Shown: positions 34,240 through 47,778, counted from the stretch's first letter. The stretch is 64,000 nt of DNA from Spinellus fusiger (GCA_025094145.1 JALLLS010000031.1:310001-374000); one strand, 5' to 3'. A program made the numbers and translations. Notes: generated from the sequence alone by a model not told the origin.

Positions 34240-34830
34240 AATGCATCAAATAATATCTATTCTTATGTGACTGTATAGATACCCTTTGATGCATTCACAT
34301 CTCTGTTCTAAACAATTCCGCAACTTTGGCAAGCGCGGATATTGTTGAAATTCACTAATACCTCAGTGAGGATATTTGTGTTGCAAGTATGGCAGATCTT
34401 GAGAACAAAAAAAGAAAACAAAACAGAGTAACTGTTAGAAGAGCTTTTCATATTGGGTGAGAAGTCAATCATGTTTACTCTCTATGTAAGGAACTCATCG
34501 ACATCAACCACAAGAAGATCACCATTCTTTTATCTCTTTTTTCAATGATTGATATAAAATTCTTGTCAAACCAACACAATGACCTTTGAACTTGGCTGCC
34601 TCTTTTACCTTTATTCCTGTGCCATAAGCAATTACAGGCAGTTTGGTAGGATCGTACTCCAATCCTTTTAGGTGCCAATACCCCTTTTCAATAATAAAAC
34701 AGTAGTAAAAATAATGAGTTTGAGATGTATTAATGTACTCTCTATGTATGTCGTATTACTCTTGCACTGGCACCTTTTTCTTGCCTTTGCCTTTTTAACG
34801 GATTCACTGAGTTTATTAAAATAAAAGAAT
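34240..34830 (-). pseudogene. decayed TnpB/Fanzor-type RNA-guided nuclease gene, C-terminal half
   Basis: On the minus strand, after a basic helix (NKLSESVKKAKARKR near 34820-34760), a block (34674-34530) reads LKGLEYDPTKLPVIAYGTG ... KFKGHCVGLTRILYQSLKK. A one-base frameshift follows, then NGDLLVVDVDEFLT (acidic E at 34496-34494), a stop in place of the expected Ser, and Arg. An 81-bp intron (34478-34398, GTAAAC...AAG) leads to ICHTC (34397-34383), then CQSCG (34331-34317), a stop, and NRDVNASK (34307-34284). The order DE(F/Y)xTS(K/R)xCxxC - CxxCG - DxNA is that of TnpB, Cas12 ancestors and Fanzors: RuvC-II Glu, zinc finger and RuvC-III Asp. The RuvC-I Asp region was not found. At least two stops and one frameshift make it inactive. 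The intron favours a eukaryotic (Fanzor-like) copy. Confidence 0.7.
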
Positions 34831-35099
34831 ATACAATAGAAACTGACTAACATGTCAGACATAATAAACATACACAAACATATACTCACCAGATCACAAC
34901 TGTTGGTTTATATGCCAGACAAAGGCAAACATGTTAAAGAGGGTAGAAGTTATGAAGAACAACAGACTGTGGTTAGCAAGTATTTATATTCAAGCATCAG
35001 AGAACAGGACGAATTTTCACAAGTCATTTGCTTAATCAGAACCACCAAAGTAATGCAGACTACAACAACATCTAAAAAGAAAAGAATTCGTTAAAGAAC

Positions 35100-36790
35100 A
35101 GTTGCCTAGTTACCAGTTGTGATCAAATCGTGTGTTGTGTTCCTGTTCATGTACCCTCTTTGATTTCCCTAGACCAGCCTTTGTACTAATACTCCATTTC
35201 GTTGTCCCTGCTAGAGACCCAATATCTATACATTTATCTCTCTAATGGTCCTGTTGATAACCACAGCGCCTTTTATTGCAGAATAAAGGATACATTTTAC
35301 AAAGTTACATAGTATAGATCTTGAGGCTACTTTTATATATTTTTAAGCTATAAGGATCAAAGCTATACGATAATAACATCTCTGTAAATTCAGAGATGGA
35401 TTCCTTTTTCTTGTCTTATGTATGTTTCAAGGGAAGAGATAAACCCTTTTTACAACAAAATCACTTTATTGAATTCTATGGCCTTGAAATACAGAACCAA
35501 TATTATACACACTGTAGGACAGGACAGCCACCCTTCCCAGTCTGCTTGAATGTTCTATGAAAGCCATAGCTATTGCTTGAGAATGGCAAATTAGACAAAT
35601 TCATAGTAAAAAAAAGAAATGCCAAACTAATATAAAAGGTGTAGTTGTCTACATCTTTAATAAAATAGACTTTAATCCAAACAGCTTCCTAGAGTATAAA
35701 CAAGATAATCTTTAAGGACTTGAGTAGCTGACTGTTTCTTATTCTCGACTTGTTTTCTTTGGTTGGCTAATGTGTTTGAAAAGAGCCTTTTCATTGTCTG
35801 TCTGTTTTAGCATTGACTATGGACTGTGCAATTAAACACTATAAAGTTGGATAAAAGGAAAGAGTAAACCTGACATTACAACTCAATCACTGCATTTATT
35901 GTTTAACATGTGCTATCCTTAAGCCCACAGTATAACAATCAAGTACTCATCAAGATAAGCATAAATAAGCAAGGTAATGTGCTATTATTAACAAAGAGAA
36001 ACAATAGAAGGAGGTGATAGACACTACCAAGGACTATTCTTGAGATAAAAAGGTAAGCAGTGTCTTTATCTGGGCTTGAGTTTATTGTATTCCACAAGAC
36101 ATAGTACTGACTCTGCTTCTAATAGATGGTATCTGGCGTGTTATTCTCAAGACAGGTATGAAGTACAAGGTAGGCATACTATCTCTCTTGATTGAATTAT
36201 TACTAATACACTCTTCTGTTATTAGATAAGTAAAGACTCTTTCTCAAGCTAGTCCAAGGTGGTCTTCTTCCTTCTATACTGTCTAAGGTGTCTAGGGCGT
36301 CTAGGGTATACTCCTGAGCATAGTTATCTATCTCCCAAGGATAAAGCACAAGGCTTTTAGGGTGTATATTCTGTTGCTATGAAGGAATATACCTAGAACA
36401 GCAGTGGCTATAGTAATAGTATATTATTAGCTACAGTATTATTAGCTATATTATTACAATAAACAATTTTATCCATCAATAATTTTATTCATAAACACTA
36501 TATTTTACTGATAATACAATTTGATATTGAGGTATCCACAAAAAGAAATAATAATTTAGATATTTGCAAACCTTTTGATTTTAAACATAGTTCCATAAAA
36601 GACAATACATTTTAGACATAAAAGGAAGGAGATATCACCGCCTAAAAGCCAGAAAAATCTTTGGGTGTGTAGATAGATAAGCAGTCACTCCCTTGAGCAG
36701 AGGCCATTTCACCTTATTCCTGGGCTTTCTCTTACTGTTTTCTCTTTCTCACTATTGACACTGTGTAACACTACAACAAAGTTTATCCGC
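35100..36790. other. AT-rich spacer between the TnpB/Fanzor relic and RAC1
   Basis: I see no supportable gene. It may include decayed transposon sequence around the relic. The 3' part (36790-37027), with long CTTT runs, is the likely promoter/5' UTR of RAC1. Confidence 0.4.
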
Positions 36791-37027
36791 CTCGAGTTCT
36801 CGCATGGCTTTTTTTTTTTTCTTTCTTTCTCTTGTTCCCTTTCCTTGTCTTTCTTTTCTTTTCTTTCCCTTTTCTACTTATTTTTCCCTTGTATCTTGTC
36901 CAAATAAAGAAACAAGTGACATTTGAGCCAATAGAAATAAAGAAGAGCGTCCATCCACTTTCTCTCTCTCTATTTCTCTTTCTCTCTCTCTCTCTCTCTC
37001 TTTTGTTAGTGTGAGGCGGGTATTCTT

Positions 37028-37930
<903 letters not shown>

Positions 37931-38079
37931 AAGAAAGAAAAAGAAAAAGAGAAGAGGCATAGAGGCATGGAAGATGTGTGTATGTGTGTGTGTATGTGTT
38001 GGTGTGTGTAAGTGGGCTTATTTTCTTTACTTTATTGTTTTATTGTTGTTGTTATTATTCTGAACTATTTTTATTTGTG

Positions 38080-38245
38080 TTGTTTGTCACTGTGGGTTGT
38101 TTGTCACTGTGGGTTGTTTGTTACAGCGGGCTGTTTGCTTTCTATAGGATGCTTTCCTTGTGGTATGGGATGATGAGCAGGGTGGGCAGGGGTGAGCAGG
38201 GTGGGCAGGGGTGGGCAGGGGTGGGCAGGGGTGGGAGGGGTGTGG
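38080..38245. repeat. two tandem repeats downstream of RAC1, one G-rich
   Basis: Bases 38094-38140 hold about three units of a TTTGTCACTGTGGGTTG type. Bases 38173-38245 hold units of GGTGGGCAGG with GGGG runs on the plus strand, potentially able to form G-quadruplexes in RAC1 3' RNA. Confidence 0.85.
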
Positions 38246-38431
38246 ATATAACACTGTGGGTGTAGATACAAGACCCTATAGAAAGAGAAAGAGAGAGAAA
38301 AAAAAAAGAAAAAAAAAAGATACAAGGCTCTCTCTCTTGTTCTCTCTCGTTCTCTCCCTATTCTTAGGAGGCTAGACTGCCCCAAGCAGCGGCATCGACA
38401 TGATCCAATTCATCCTCCAGCAAGACATGGC

Positions 38432-39965
38432 CTAGGAAGAGGGTGTGTTTCGAGGGTTGCGACTGGGAAGGCTTCTTCTATTGGACAATGCAGCCTCAAT
38501 AGACTGTTGTGCTAGAAACACATTACCTCTTGCTTAATCTTCCTCAGCACTTGTTTGGAGCTGTAGGCAGCTTCATAGACACGAGAATACTCCTCCAACA
38601 TCATACTAAAGTGGCCTTGCTGGGTGCTCACTGTCCATCCTTCTCTTTGAATACGGGACAATACATTGAGCTATTCCTTTAGTCCTCCATGGATCAAGAG
38701 AGAAGCAGACTTACTATGGTTGTGTGCAGAACAGCCAGACTCTTGTCCATGTTCGTATTGTTGATCTTTGGAATCTATTCCTCCACAGAGAAGAGAATAA
38801 GGAAGAGGAGGGTTGAGTTGTAGGCACACACGATAGAAGCACGCATCTCCTATTACCTTCCATGTGTCGGCTGCCTTGCAGAGATGCTGCTGGATAAGTC
38901 GAATGTTATCAAAGTAGTGAATGTACTTGTTAGACTGGGGTGATATTGTCATGTATTTTGCTCGAATGGCGAATCTCTCTGCATGCTTTTGCTGCTGTTG
39001 TGTCAGTCTCTTTCTTCTTCTTCTTCTTCTTAGCATCACTTGCCTGGTTACTAATGTACACAAGCATAGGAATGCAGTTGGGATGTTTCTTTGTCAGATA
39101 CCGCATACTTTCAATAGAAAGACTGACGCCCTATCATAAATACAAGATAAGTCTTTTAGATATATATATATAGATATATATAGACATAGACATAGACATA
39201 AACTACATGAACAAGTCGTTGGCATCTTTTCTTTTTTTATATCTTTTTTTTTATATCTTTTTTTATATCTTTTTCTTATAGAAATAGGATTTACTTCAAT
39301 CACAAGACTCTCCTGCCGCTGGTGGTAACTAGCAATCGTCTTGTCCAATGTGTCCAGTAAGAGGGCATTCTGTGCTTCATAGCCATCGAGAATAGGATGC
39401 ACAGTGGTATCCTGCATGTCCATACAATCCCCAGCATAGTAGGACGAGGCCCATAGAAGGTGGGTGGTTTTGTCTGGATCAAAACTGCGCAATAAAGAAC
39501 GAACATGGTCTGTTGATATCACCGTAGTAATGCCTATACGGTGAGCTAGTAGACTGGCCAGAGTACTCTTTCCACAGCCAGAAGTGCCTCCCAACAGAAT
39601 ACACACAGACTGCTGGCGAGTCAGTAGACTCCATGCCACTTGGAGATCACTGAGGGGGTTGGTGTAGTGCATACGAGTAAGAAGTGTCCTTAGCTGTGTA
39701 AGAAAGGTAGACAAAGGCAGTGGGTGGGTGTGGAGGCAGAGAGTGTCCTTGGCAATGAGGTCTGTACATTCATACACACATACAGATCTGTTATGAGAGA
39801 AGCGAGAAGAGAAAGAAGAAAAAAAGACATCTTATTACCCATGATCTGTTGTGCATGAGGATGTTTTATACCAATAAAGCTGAGGATGAATTGTATATGG
39901 TATTGGGTGCATCTTTTTGTCTTTGTCCTTGTGGTATTCAGGTTTTCTATGGTAAAAGAGACCAT
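38432..39965 (-). CDS. P-loop kinase of the 2-phosphoglycerate kinase / LPA1-like family (7 exons, 361 aa)
   Basis: Exons: 39965-39839, 39761-39295, 39130-39044, 38985-38857, 38774-38715, 38670-38527, 38503-38432 (1086 nt, phase kept). The N-terminal part ([16 protein letters not shown]) resembles an ATP-cone-like helical module. [10 protein letters not shown] at 100-109 is the Walker A loop, SLVIE ends exon 2 and GVSLS starts exon 3. [13 protein letters not shown] and [17 protein letters not shown] are hallmarks of the eukaryotic homologues of archaeal 2-phosphoglycerate kinase, known in plants as LPA1-type proteins tied to phytate metabolism. The substrate in fungi is not established. The intron after exon 39130-39044 has a GC donor (CAG then GCAAGT). 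The last exon is chosen by coding look; an alternative acceptor 9 bp upstream (39-bp shorter ending in a different frame) is possible. It is divergent from the GABA-T gene (437 bp). Confidence 0.85.
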
Positions 39966-40062
39966 ACAGTGTCTGACAGTAGGAGAAAGTGGAGTGGAGA
40001 AGTTAAAGGGAGAATTTCCCGGCCAGCGTAAAGTAGTACTACAGTATAGGCCATCCTAGGCA

Positions 40063-40132
40063 GAGTGTAGGTAGAGTGTAGGTACACTGTGGGTACACTG
40101 TAGGTATGTTATGGGTACACTGTAGGTACAGC
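40063..40132. repeat. tandem repeat TACACTGTAGGTA in the divergent promoter region
   Basis: About five imperfect 10-20-bp units lie between the divergent starts of the P-loop kinase and GABA-T genes. Confidence 0.75.
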
Positions 40133-40401
40133 CTATCTACATTCTACACCAACCTCATTTATTAAGGTTTTTCAACTGCAGAAAATACTCCACTTGCAGT
40201 AGTCATCTACATTAATATTGGTAAAAGAAGAAACATACTAAACTCTAATAGCACTGGGTTCTTTGGTGGGTTGGTGGGGATTCTCCAAGCAGTAAAGGGG
40301 AGAATTGGACTTGTTTCTTGTGAATTTCTTTTTTTTTCTTTTTTTCTTTTCCTTCTTCTTTCTTCTCTTCTTCTTCTCTCTCTCTTTCTTTGATCCTGGT
40401 C

Positions 40402-41914
40402 ATGTGGCGTGCCTTGTCCCAGGCCAAGAAGACTTTTTTGGGTGTACGTGCTTATTCTCTCTTTCCCAAGGAACCATTGACGCCCAATGTAAAAACACCC
40501 GTGCCTGGTCCTGCCTCCAAGGCTATTCTCGAAAGAATGGACTCCTACCAAGACACACGCTCTGTGTTTTTTGTAGCAGGTAACCATCTCATGCTGTGGG
40601 CACCCTTTGCACAGGGACTGTAGAGACCTAATAGAAAACACTCGATTTGAGATAGACTTTGAAAAGTCCCAAGGCAACTATATTGTGGACGCAGATGGAA
40701 ACGTCCTGCTGGATGTATTTGCTCAGATTGCTTCTATTCCTATTGGCTACAATCACCCTGCCCTGTTGGATCTTGCCAAATCATCCGCCTTCCACACTGC
40801 CCTTGCCAACAGAGCTGCTTTGGGAGTGAATCCCAACAAGGACTGGGTGGATTCTATTGAACGGGCCTTTATGAGAGTGGCTCCCAAGGGCATGTCGAAT
40901 GTGTTCACGGTCATGTGTGGCTCCTGTGCCAATGAAAATGCCTTCAAGACTGCCTTTATGTATCAGGCAGCTAAGCGTAGAGGCAACAATGACTTTTCCT
41001 TGCAAGAGATCTCCTCCTGCATGAATAATCAGGCACCTGGATCCCCTGATATGTCCATTCTCAGTTTCTCGGGTGGATTCCATGGTAGATTGTTTGGCTC
41101 TCTTACAACAACCTCCAGCAAACCCATTCACAAGCTGGATGTGCCTGCCTTTCCATGGCCACGGGCTCCTTTTCCTCTTCTCAACTACCCTCTCGACCAA
41201 CACACAGAGCACAATGCACGGGTGGAAGAGGCGTCTCTACACCAAGTCGAGAAACTTCTCTCACAGGACACACAGCCTGTAGCAGCCGTTGTTGTAGAGC
41301 CCATTCAATCAGAGGGTGGAGACCACCATGCCTCTCCTAGTTACTTTAGAAGACTCCAGGCACTGTGCCATCGTCATGATGTCTTGTTGATTGTGGATGA
41401 AGTGCAGACGGGTGTGGGAGCCACAGGGACGTTTTGGGCGCATGAGGCATGGGATCTCCCCAGTCCTCCTGATATAGTGACCTTTTCAAAGAAGTTTCAG
41501 GCTGCTGGGTTCTATCTTCATCCCCGTCTGCGTCCTCAGCAGGCCTACCGTCTCTACAACACATGGATGGGGGATCCTGTGCGTACATTACAAGCAGCGA
41601 CACTGGTGGATCAGATTGTAGAGCACAACTTATTGGATCAGGTCAAGACAGTGGGCCAGTATCTGCAGACAGGACTGGGTGGGATGGCTGACAAGGCATG
41701 GATTTCCAATGTGCGTGGACAAGGATCCTTTATTGCATTTGATATGCCTACAGGACAAGCACGTGATGCATTCCTTGTGGCCATACGACAAAAGGGAGTG
41801 AATATTGGAGGGTGTGGTGAGGCTACTGTGCGGCTTCGGCCTATGCTTGTGTTCCAGCAGCACCATGCAGATATTCTATTAAATACAATGGAGTCAGTGC
41901 TTGGACAGTCGTAA
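40402..41914 (+). CDS. 4-aminobutyrate aminotransferase, mitochondrial (2 exons, 478 aa)
   Basis: Exons 40402-40579 and 40656-41914 (1437 nt). It transfers the amino group of GABA to 2-oxoglutarate, giving succinic semialdehyde and glutamate, with pyridoxal phosphate. Evidence: KSQGNYIVDADGNVLLD, GYNHPALL, GSCANENAFKTAFM, SFSGGFHGR, VVVEPIQSEGGD, LIVDEVQTGVGATG, and FSKKFQAAGF, whose lysine pair (338-339) holds the Schiff-base lysine. It ends with ARDAFLVAIRQKGVNIGGCG and a class III aminotransferase C-terminus. The first 25 residues (MWRALSQAKKTFLGVRAYS) are basic and look like a mitochondrial presequence. The splice joins VFFVA to DFEKS, as in the family (fungal UGA1 / GatA). The 76-bp intron is canonical. 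Confidence 0.95.
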
Positions 41915-41929
41915 AAGAAGAGAAGAAAA

Positions 41930-44150
41930 GAAGAAAAGAGAAGAAAAGAAGAAAAGAGAAGAGAAGAGAGAGTATGTGTAGTTAATAGATAATAAAAATA
42001 TAAAGTATAAAGTATAGATCGTCTTTGATCTTTAATGCCAAGGGTATTTTGCATTGTTAGTCTTTTAGTCTTTCATGTCATAATATATTAGCGAGTATAC
42101 AAAAGAAAAGAAAAAAAGAAAAAAAAACACTCAACCAACAATAGATATGCTAAGTAGCCAAGTTATATTTCACAAAGACGGCATACTATTGTTCAAGAAA
42201 CTACCAATGTATCTACATCTTCCAAGACATCACCAATAAAAGACAAAGAATTCAATGAAATTATATTATAAAATACATAAACAATGTTCTTTTTGGTACA
42301 CTCTTTAGGACAATCAACTCCATCAATGACTACACTTGTTGAACAATAAGGGCCTTTTATTGTAAAATTACTTGCTTAACTTGCTTAAAAAGGGGTATTC
42401 TGAATAACTAACAATTGATATCCAAGGTATGTCAAGACAGAATGTGATAATAAAATCAACGAATGATGAGATGAAAGTGTAGGTTATCGGTCACTAACTA
42501 ATAAGTGTATAGTTAGTAAGTACAAAAGTAATGTTAGTCGTGGGATAACTGGAGATAGTAGAGACACAGGGACAAACATACTTGGATTTGACACTTGCAT
42601 GGATCTACACTACTTAAAAATAAACAAATAACAACAACTTTATTATTGAAAATATAGTGGGCTTCTATACACTTTCTGTTTATGCTGATTGTTATCTAAT
42701 ATGATTAGCCTTTCTTAATAGGGGGCAACACCTGTTAGATAATTGGCATACTATTCTAAAGGCATCTCAGCTTCATTGTAGTCTTTCTTTTCGTCTTTTC
42801 TTTTTTTTTCGAATGATTTGTGAATTCAATCTTGAGGTGTATGTATAATATGTAAGAAATGAAAGACTATCTACAATCTTACTATTTTTAACAATGATTA
42901 ATATTTATTCTTTTATATTTAATTACATATGTATGATTCTTATTAAAAATCACATATTTAAATGTGTTTTTGTCCTTTTGAAATGATCGATACAGGATTT
43001 TAAAAATAAATAAGTAAATGAGACACTTCAAAAATGAATGAGACAAAAATATATTACTGTTTAAAGACTTGCCCTGTATCTTGGGTTGGTATAGCGATAA
43101 TTACAAAAGAATATTTTAAAGTTAATATAAAATCATAGAAACTTATTAGAAGAATAAATTTGAGTACAACCCTACTAAGCTGTCTGTTGTTCTTACCATT
43201 ATATAAAGAAAAGGGAAAACCTTCAATTTAAATTAAAGAAAAATAAAAAAGAAGTCTGTATATTTTTGCTTATAAGACTGTTTTATCTCTCAGATACATA
43301 CTGTGGATTGGTTCAAAGTATAACTTGCTATATTATATCAATCATTGTAACAACAATGGATCATGGTAACTAATAAACGAAATGTATTTTTAAGACCTTT
43401 ATGTTTCTATTCATATTGTAATTGCTACTGAATAAAAACTAAATATTCCTGGACTAAAAGAAAATTCTAATTGATTTAATTCCATTCATGGGATTGCCTA
43501 GTTTACTTCTAACTATCTGATTGAATCTACAGTCAAAGTTAAAAGCATTCAGTCAGTGAAAAGTGCTCCATAGACTTATAATAAGACAACCATACTTATA
43601 CAAGACATTGTGTAGACTACAGGAAAGATAAAAGCATATCAAAACCCACCCTTCTTCTTTCGGATAACTCTGCTGTGACTCTTGTGAGAGATAAGTTAGT
43701 ACTTTGACTTATCTGACTATATGATGGTACACCATTGCTTATTGGTTCAGTGATCATAGTCTTTAGGGCAAGCAAGTCTATTGACCACCCCTTAAGAAAA
43801 CATGCCATGTTTTATCATCTTCTGAAATATGACTATGTACACTTTGGAGGTCATGCTCTGGTAAAGTTCCTTTGGTGTCTAAAAGGAAATCTTGAACTAC
43901 CTCTAAAGATACTTCTCTCTCATCTCTCTCATTAAACAGGGCAGTGCATTTAGTCATAAAATTACTTGTCTCTGTATCTCTTCATAGTTCAAAATAAATT
44001 AAAGTTTACATTAAATCAATTGGCATACATAGGGTGAAAAAGTAGTAGAATAAGAGAATAATATATATATTTGTGGCATTTTTATTTCTTTGTTCGGAAG
44101 ATCTAAAACCTGAAATGTGTGTTTTTATTTATTTATTTTAAAAAATAACT
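41930..44150. other. AT-rich stretch after the gene island, nothing assigned
   Basis: A purine repeat (GAAAAGAAGAAAAGA, 41918-41970) follows GABA-T. Beyond it I see only short open frames without motifs (for example 43617-43808 on the minus strand) and a strong fall in GC content. Confidence 0.45.
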
Positions 44151-44159
44151 CACTGTATT

Positions 44160-45200
44160 ACACTACAGGATATCCTCAAGACAATAAAGAGCCCTATTCT
44201 TTGGATATCAAGTAAATTCAAAAAGACCTTTATGAACCACCAAATGTCGGGCTTCAACAGCACGACTGAATAGGTTTTCTTCTTCCACGAGGTTAATTCA
44301 GCTCAAGGGAATATGGCGGCATAATACACACTTTTTCAAGTTCAATGAATCTTATCTCAGCAGCTACTAGTTCTTTTACGAGTTCTATTTAACAAGAGCA
44401 AGAAGTTATTAGTCTTTCTTTCATGTCAATTTGACTTACCTCTTTATCTATTCTCTCTCACACTCATCATACTCTAGTCAGGTTATGCTTTGGACTGATC
44501 CTTGCCACTACAATAATAAAGACTGAATCAAATACCAAGCGTACCAATATCATAGATAGCCATGAAATACACAGTGCAAAAATATCCACCTTGGGTGTCT
44601 AAGAACAATAACAACAACATCAAAAGAGATAAGATATTTCTTGTTCTGCCATTTCTCTTGTCTTTTTCCTTACCTGTTCGAGTAAGAACCACCAAATGAT
44701 AAGTTTATCAGACCTGCTTCCATGTGTGATGGTGTTAAAATGACCCCAGTACATAAAATAGATAAAGGTAAATGGTTTGTGATTGAGCTCCTCCACACTG
44801 ATAAAACACGCAAGGTTATCTCCGGCTTGCAAGATTACACACTTCCATCTGCCAAAATAAGTGGCTTGTAGTCGAGCCCCTTCACATTAATCAATTGGCT
44901 CACAAGACTAAAGGCCCCTAGCTGTTAAACCTAGATGAATTATTGTAACACTCCCCAGTGCAATAATGAGACGAAACTCGCAAGATTACACCCTTCAAAC
45001 ATATGTTTATGAGTCAAATTAACATTGCAACAACACAATGGATAGCAATTTGACCAGATACAACTTTGAGTAGCCATGAAGTATACCGTGTAAGCATATC
45101 CACTTTGAATGTCTAAGAAGAACAAAAGACTAAAACAAAAACAAAAACAAACAAAGGGAGACAGTATTCTCAACATTCTCACGTTTATACCTTAACATGA
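44160..45200 (-). pseudogene. duplicated coding-like segments, family not recognised
   Basis: Two similar minus-strand segments encode DTQGGYFCTVYFMAIYDIG (near 44597-44541) and DIQSGYAYTVYFMAT (near 45115-45070). The sequence upstream of the first (QAGDNLACFISVEELNHKP, near 44832) has a weak second version near 45000-44960. A GTAAGG donor near 44675 suggests exons. Stops interrupt the rest. This looks like a tandemly duplicated, decayed gene or transposon ORF. A short stretch at about 44320-44300 (MPPYSLELN) vaguely recalls the Tc1/IS630 PPYSPxLNP motif. No confident assignment. Confidence 0.25.
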
Positions 45201-45356
45201 AGAGGAAGCTAGTTAGTCTTCAGTTTATGATTCCAACGTATTGTTCATTACACCATGCAGGTAAGATAGAAAAAGATAGAAAAGAAGGATAAAAATGAGA
45301 GTATACAACCCACTCAAATAAACATGACCCACACATATTCTAGTTGGCTGAGTTAT

Positions 45357-45460
45357 GACTTGTGTGCACTCAAGCTTTCATAGAGGATTCTCATGTCATA
45401 GCACACTACTCGTGTTGACCTATTCATTGAGAATCTTTGGATTGAAGTCGGAACACGACA
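45357..45460 (-). repeat. LTR-like block fragment
   Basis: About 104 bp match the first quarter of the LTR-like family (minus strand from TGTCGTGTTCC at 45460 down to GCACACAAGT). The rest is missing. The adjoining ATTCTAGTCACTGATGATG is shared with the 18.6-kb copy. Confidence 0.65.
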
Positions 45461-47778
45461 CAGTGTCTTGATTCTAGTCACTGATGATGTTGATGATTCA
45501 CTTGAAGAAAACTTTCCAGCTTGAATTGTCACATACAAAACACTTCTGATGGTACTATTGCAATTTGTAAGGAACAGATGTGTTTAGACAGGCAGAGAGT
45601 ACTAGATGTTGTGCGTCTTGGATGGAAGATAGTGTATAGTATTTTATGGTAACAGATATCAGAGTGCATGTTCTATCATGACAATTGGAGGGGTATCTAT
45701 ACTGATGTTTCCAAGTAATTAATCATATTGATATGCAGCCTTTATAAAAACATTATTGATCTTATTAATACACCATAATATCAATTAAACTCATTATTAT
45801 ATGGATCTAACTATTGATCAAATAATAATCTTGAGCGCTTATCAATAGAAACTATAACACTGGATTTCTATATTATTATTAAAACAAGACTAACATGTCA
45901 AAGATAAAAATAAGTCCTTAATACTGAGTGTTTTAAATATCGATAGTAAATATACCAGATATAGAGTTGATATTAAAATCGTATCTTTGGCCTAAAATTT
46001 ATGAATATGATTTGTAGGTTTCAATTGAAAAAAAAAATAGCATTAGAAGATATACCAATATAATAGTGAGATTGACAGTGTTTATTTAATATTAGTGTTG
46101 TAGTATTTACTAATCTTACAAGTTATCTATAGTAATATGTTTTATTATTGGATCTGATCAATTATCATAACAGAGTAATAGTATCATTAGATAAATATGA
46201 GTATCTTCTAATGATTTTCCAGTTGATAGGAAAATAGTCATTCCACTAATGCTGTGATTATTATAATAGCTCTTAGACATAACAATGTGAGATCATTGTA
46301 TGAATATAATGATAGTTTCTCACAATAGCAAGTAATAAACACAATATTGATACTCTTAAATATAAGTAGGGATAATTAGAGTAAAAAAAATATGCTTTTA
46401 TTAATACAGACTTGATGAGTCTATTGATACAAAATATACAAGTGATTGTGTATGAAGAATCATCTGTCACTACTTTCGCAGACCTGTTAATTATGACTGG
46501 CTTAGTGGACTTTGATATGCAGTATCTTAACTATGCAATAAGTTGTAGAAAGAGATGAATTAATAACTAATCAGTGATTAATCACATTGTCAATGTATTT
46601 ACAACACATTTAGTGATTGCACATCTAGGTTATAGAGTAGCAGCAATAGAAATTTTATTGTATTTTTATTGTATTTAGTTATATATATGTCATTCTGGGA
46701 ATATCAGTGTGTGTGTGTGTGTGGTGTAATAATAATAAAGGGTTCTGTTTTCTATTGGGTTAAAAAATATTCCAATTATACAGTCAGAGAAACATCCACA
46801 GTCATTCATAGTATACTATAAGAGTTGCTACTATCAGCAGCATTACACATTTAATATCTCCTCTTTCTTATTGCTGTAGTTTACTCATTCTTTTATTAAA
46901 CTAGTTGTTGTTGATACATGAATATTCATCCATACAATGCTAGATGAATGAAATATAACAGTGATATAGAGAAAGAGTGTATGTGACAGCAACATTGGAT
47001 TGGCAAAAGAACCATCCTGTATGAATGCAAGTCTACAGTCCGTCTGCCTGCTTTATCCTCACACTCATACAGCTACTTGTGTAGAGGCAGTCTTAAGAAC
47101 AGTAAGTAGTTACAATTCTATGGTTTGGCTTTAATGAAAAAAGAAAAAGAAAAATAATAGGTACATGCACAACTACTGATGGTTTCTACTATAAAGATAT
47201 CTACTAACTCATTTGCATCTTAGATATCAACTGCACTCATTATCCTGCTAACTAGAACAGTTCTACCATAGAACACAAATATATAGCTTAGAGGAGTTGT
47301 CTAAAGTAAGCAGCGAATTCATTTATTATTATTTGAGTTTTTCATTCATAAGTACCTTCCACTTGGTGTATTTTGATATTGTTATCTATTTTTGATCTAA
47401 CAATTATTTCCTAATGTCCAAATAGTGTTTTATCTGAATAATTACACTACACAACCATCCCTCAACAAGCATATTTAATAATATCCATTCAATTGTTAAA
47501 TACAATACCAAAGTCAACCAACATTCTATCCACAAATTAATCGGTAGGGATAGTGCGCTTATACAGAAGAGAGTAATACCAACACATCTCATAGTCAGTG
47601 AAATGAGTCTTTAATGGTGCACTAGCATTCTTCTGTTATGTGTCAGAAGTAGAGCTTATTAAGAGAACAAGACATCAGAATATGTCAGTGTATGTGATTA
47701 TAGAATGATTATTTCATGTTGTTTCTAGCATTTGCATGACACATATGATCCACATAAAGACCAATGTCATGATAATAC
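45461..47778. other. very AT-rich stretch, nothing assigned
   Basis: Only short open frames without motifs and a short (GT)n at about 46711-46722. No gene or RNA is supported. Confidence 0.45.

Noticed and set aside
40580..40655. Read-through to CRDLIENTRFEI in the GABA transaminase
   Set aside because: The reading phase does not match the first exon. The acceptor at 40655 joins VFFVA to DFEKSQGNY as in the family.
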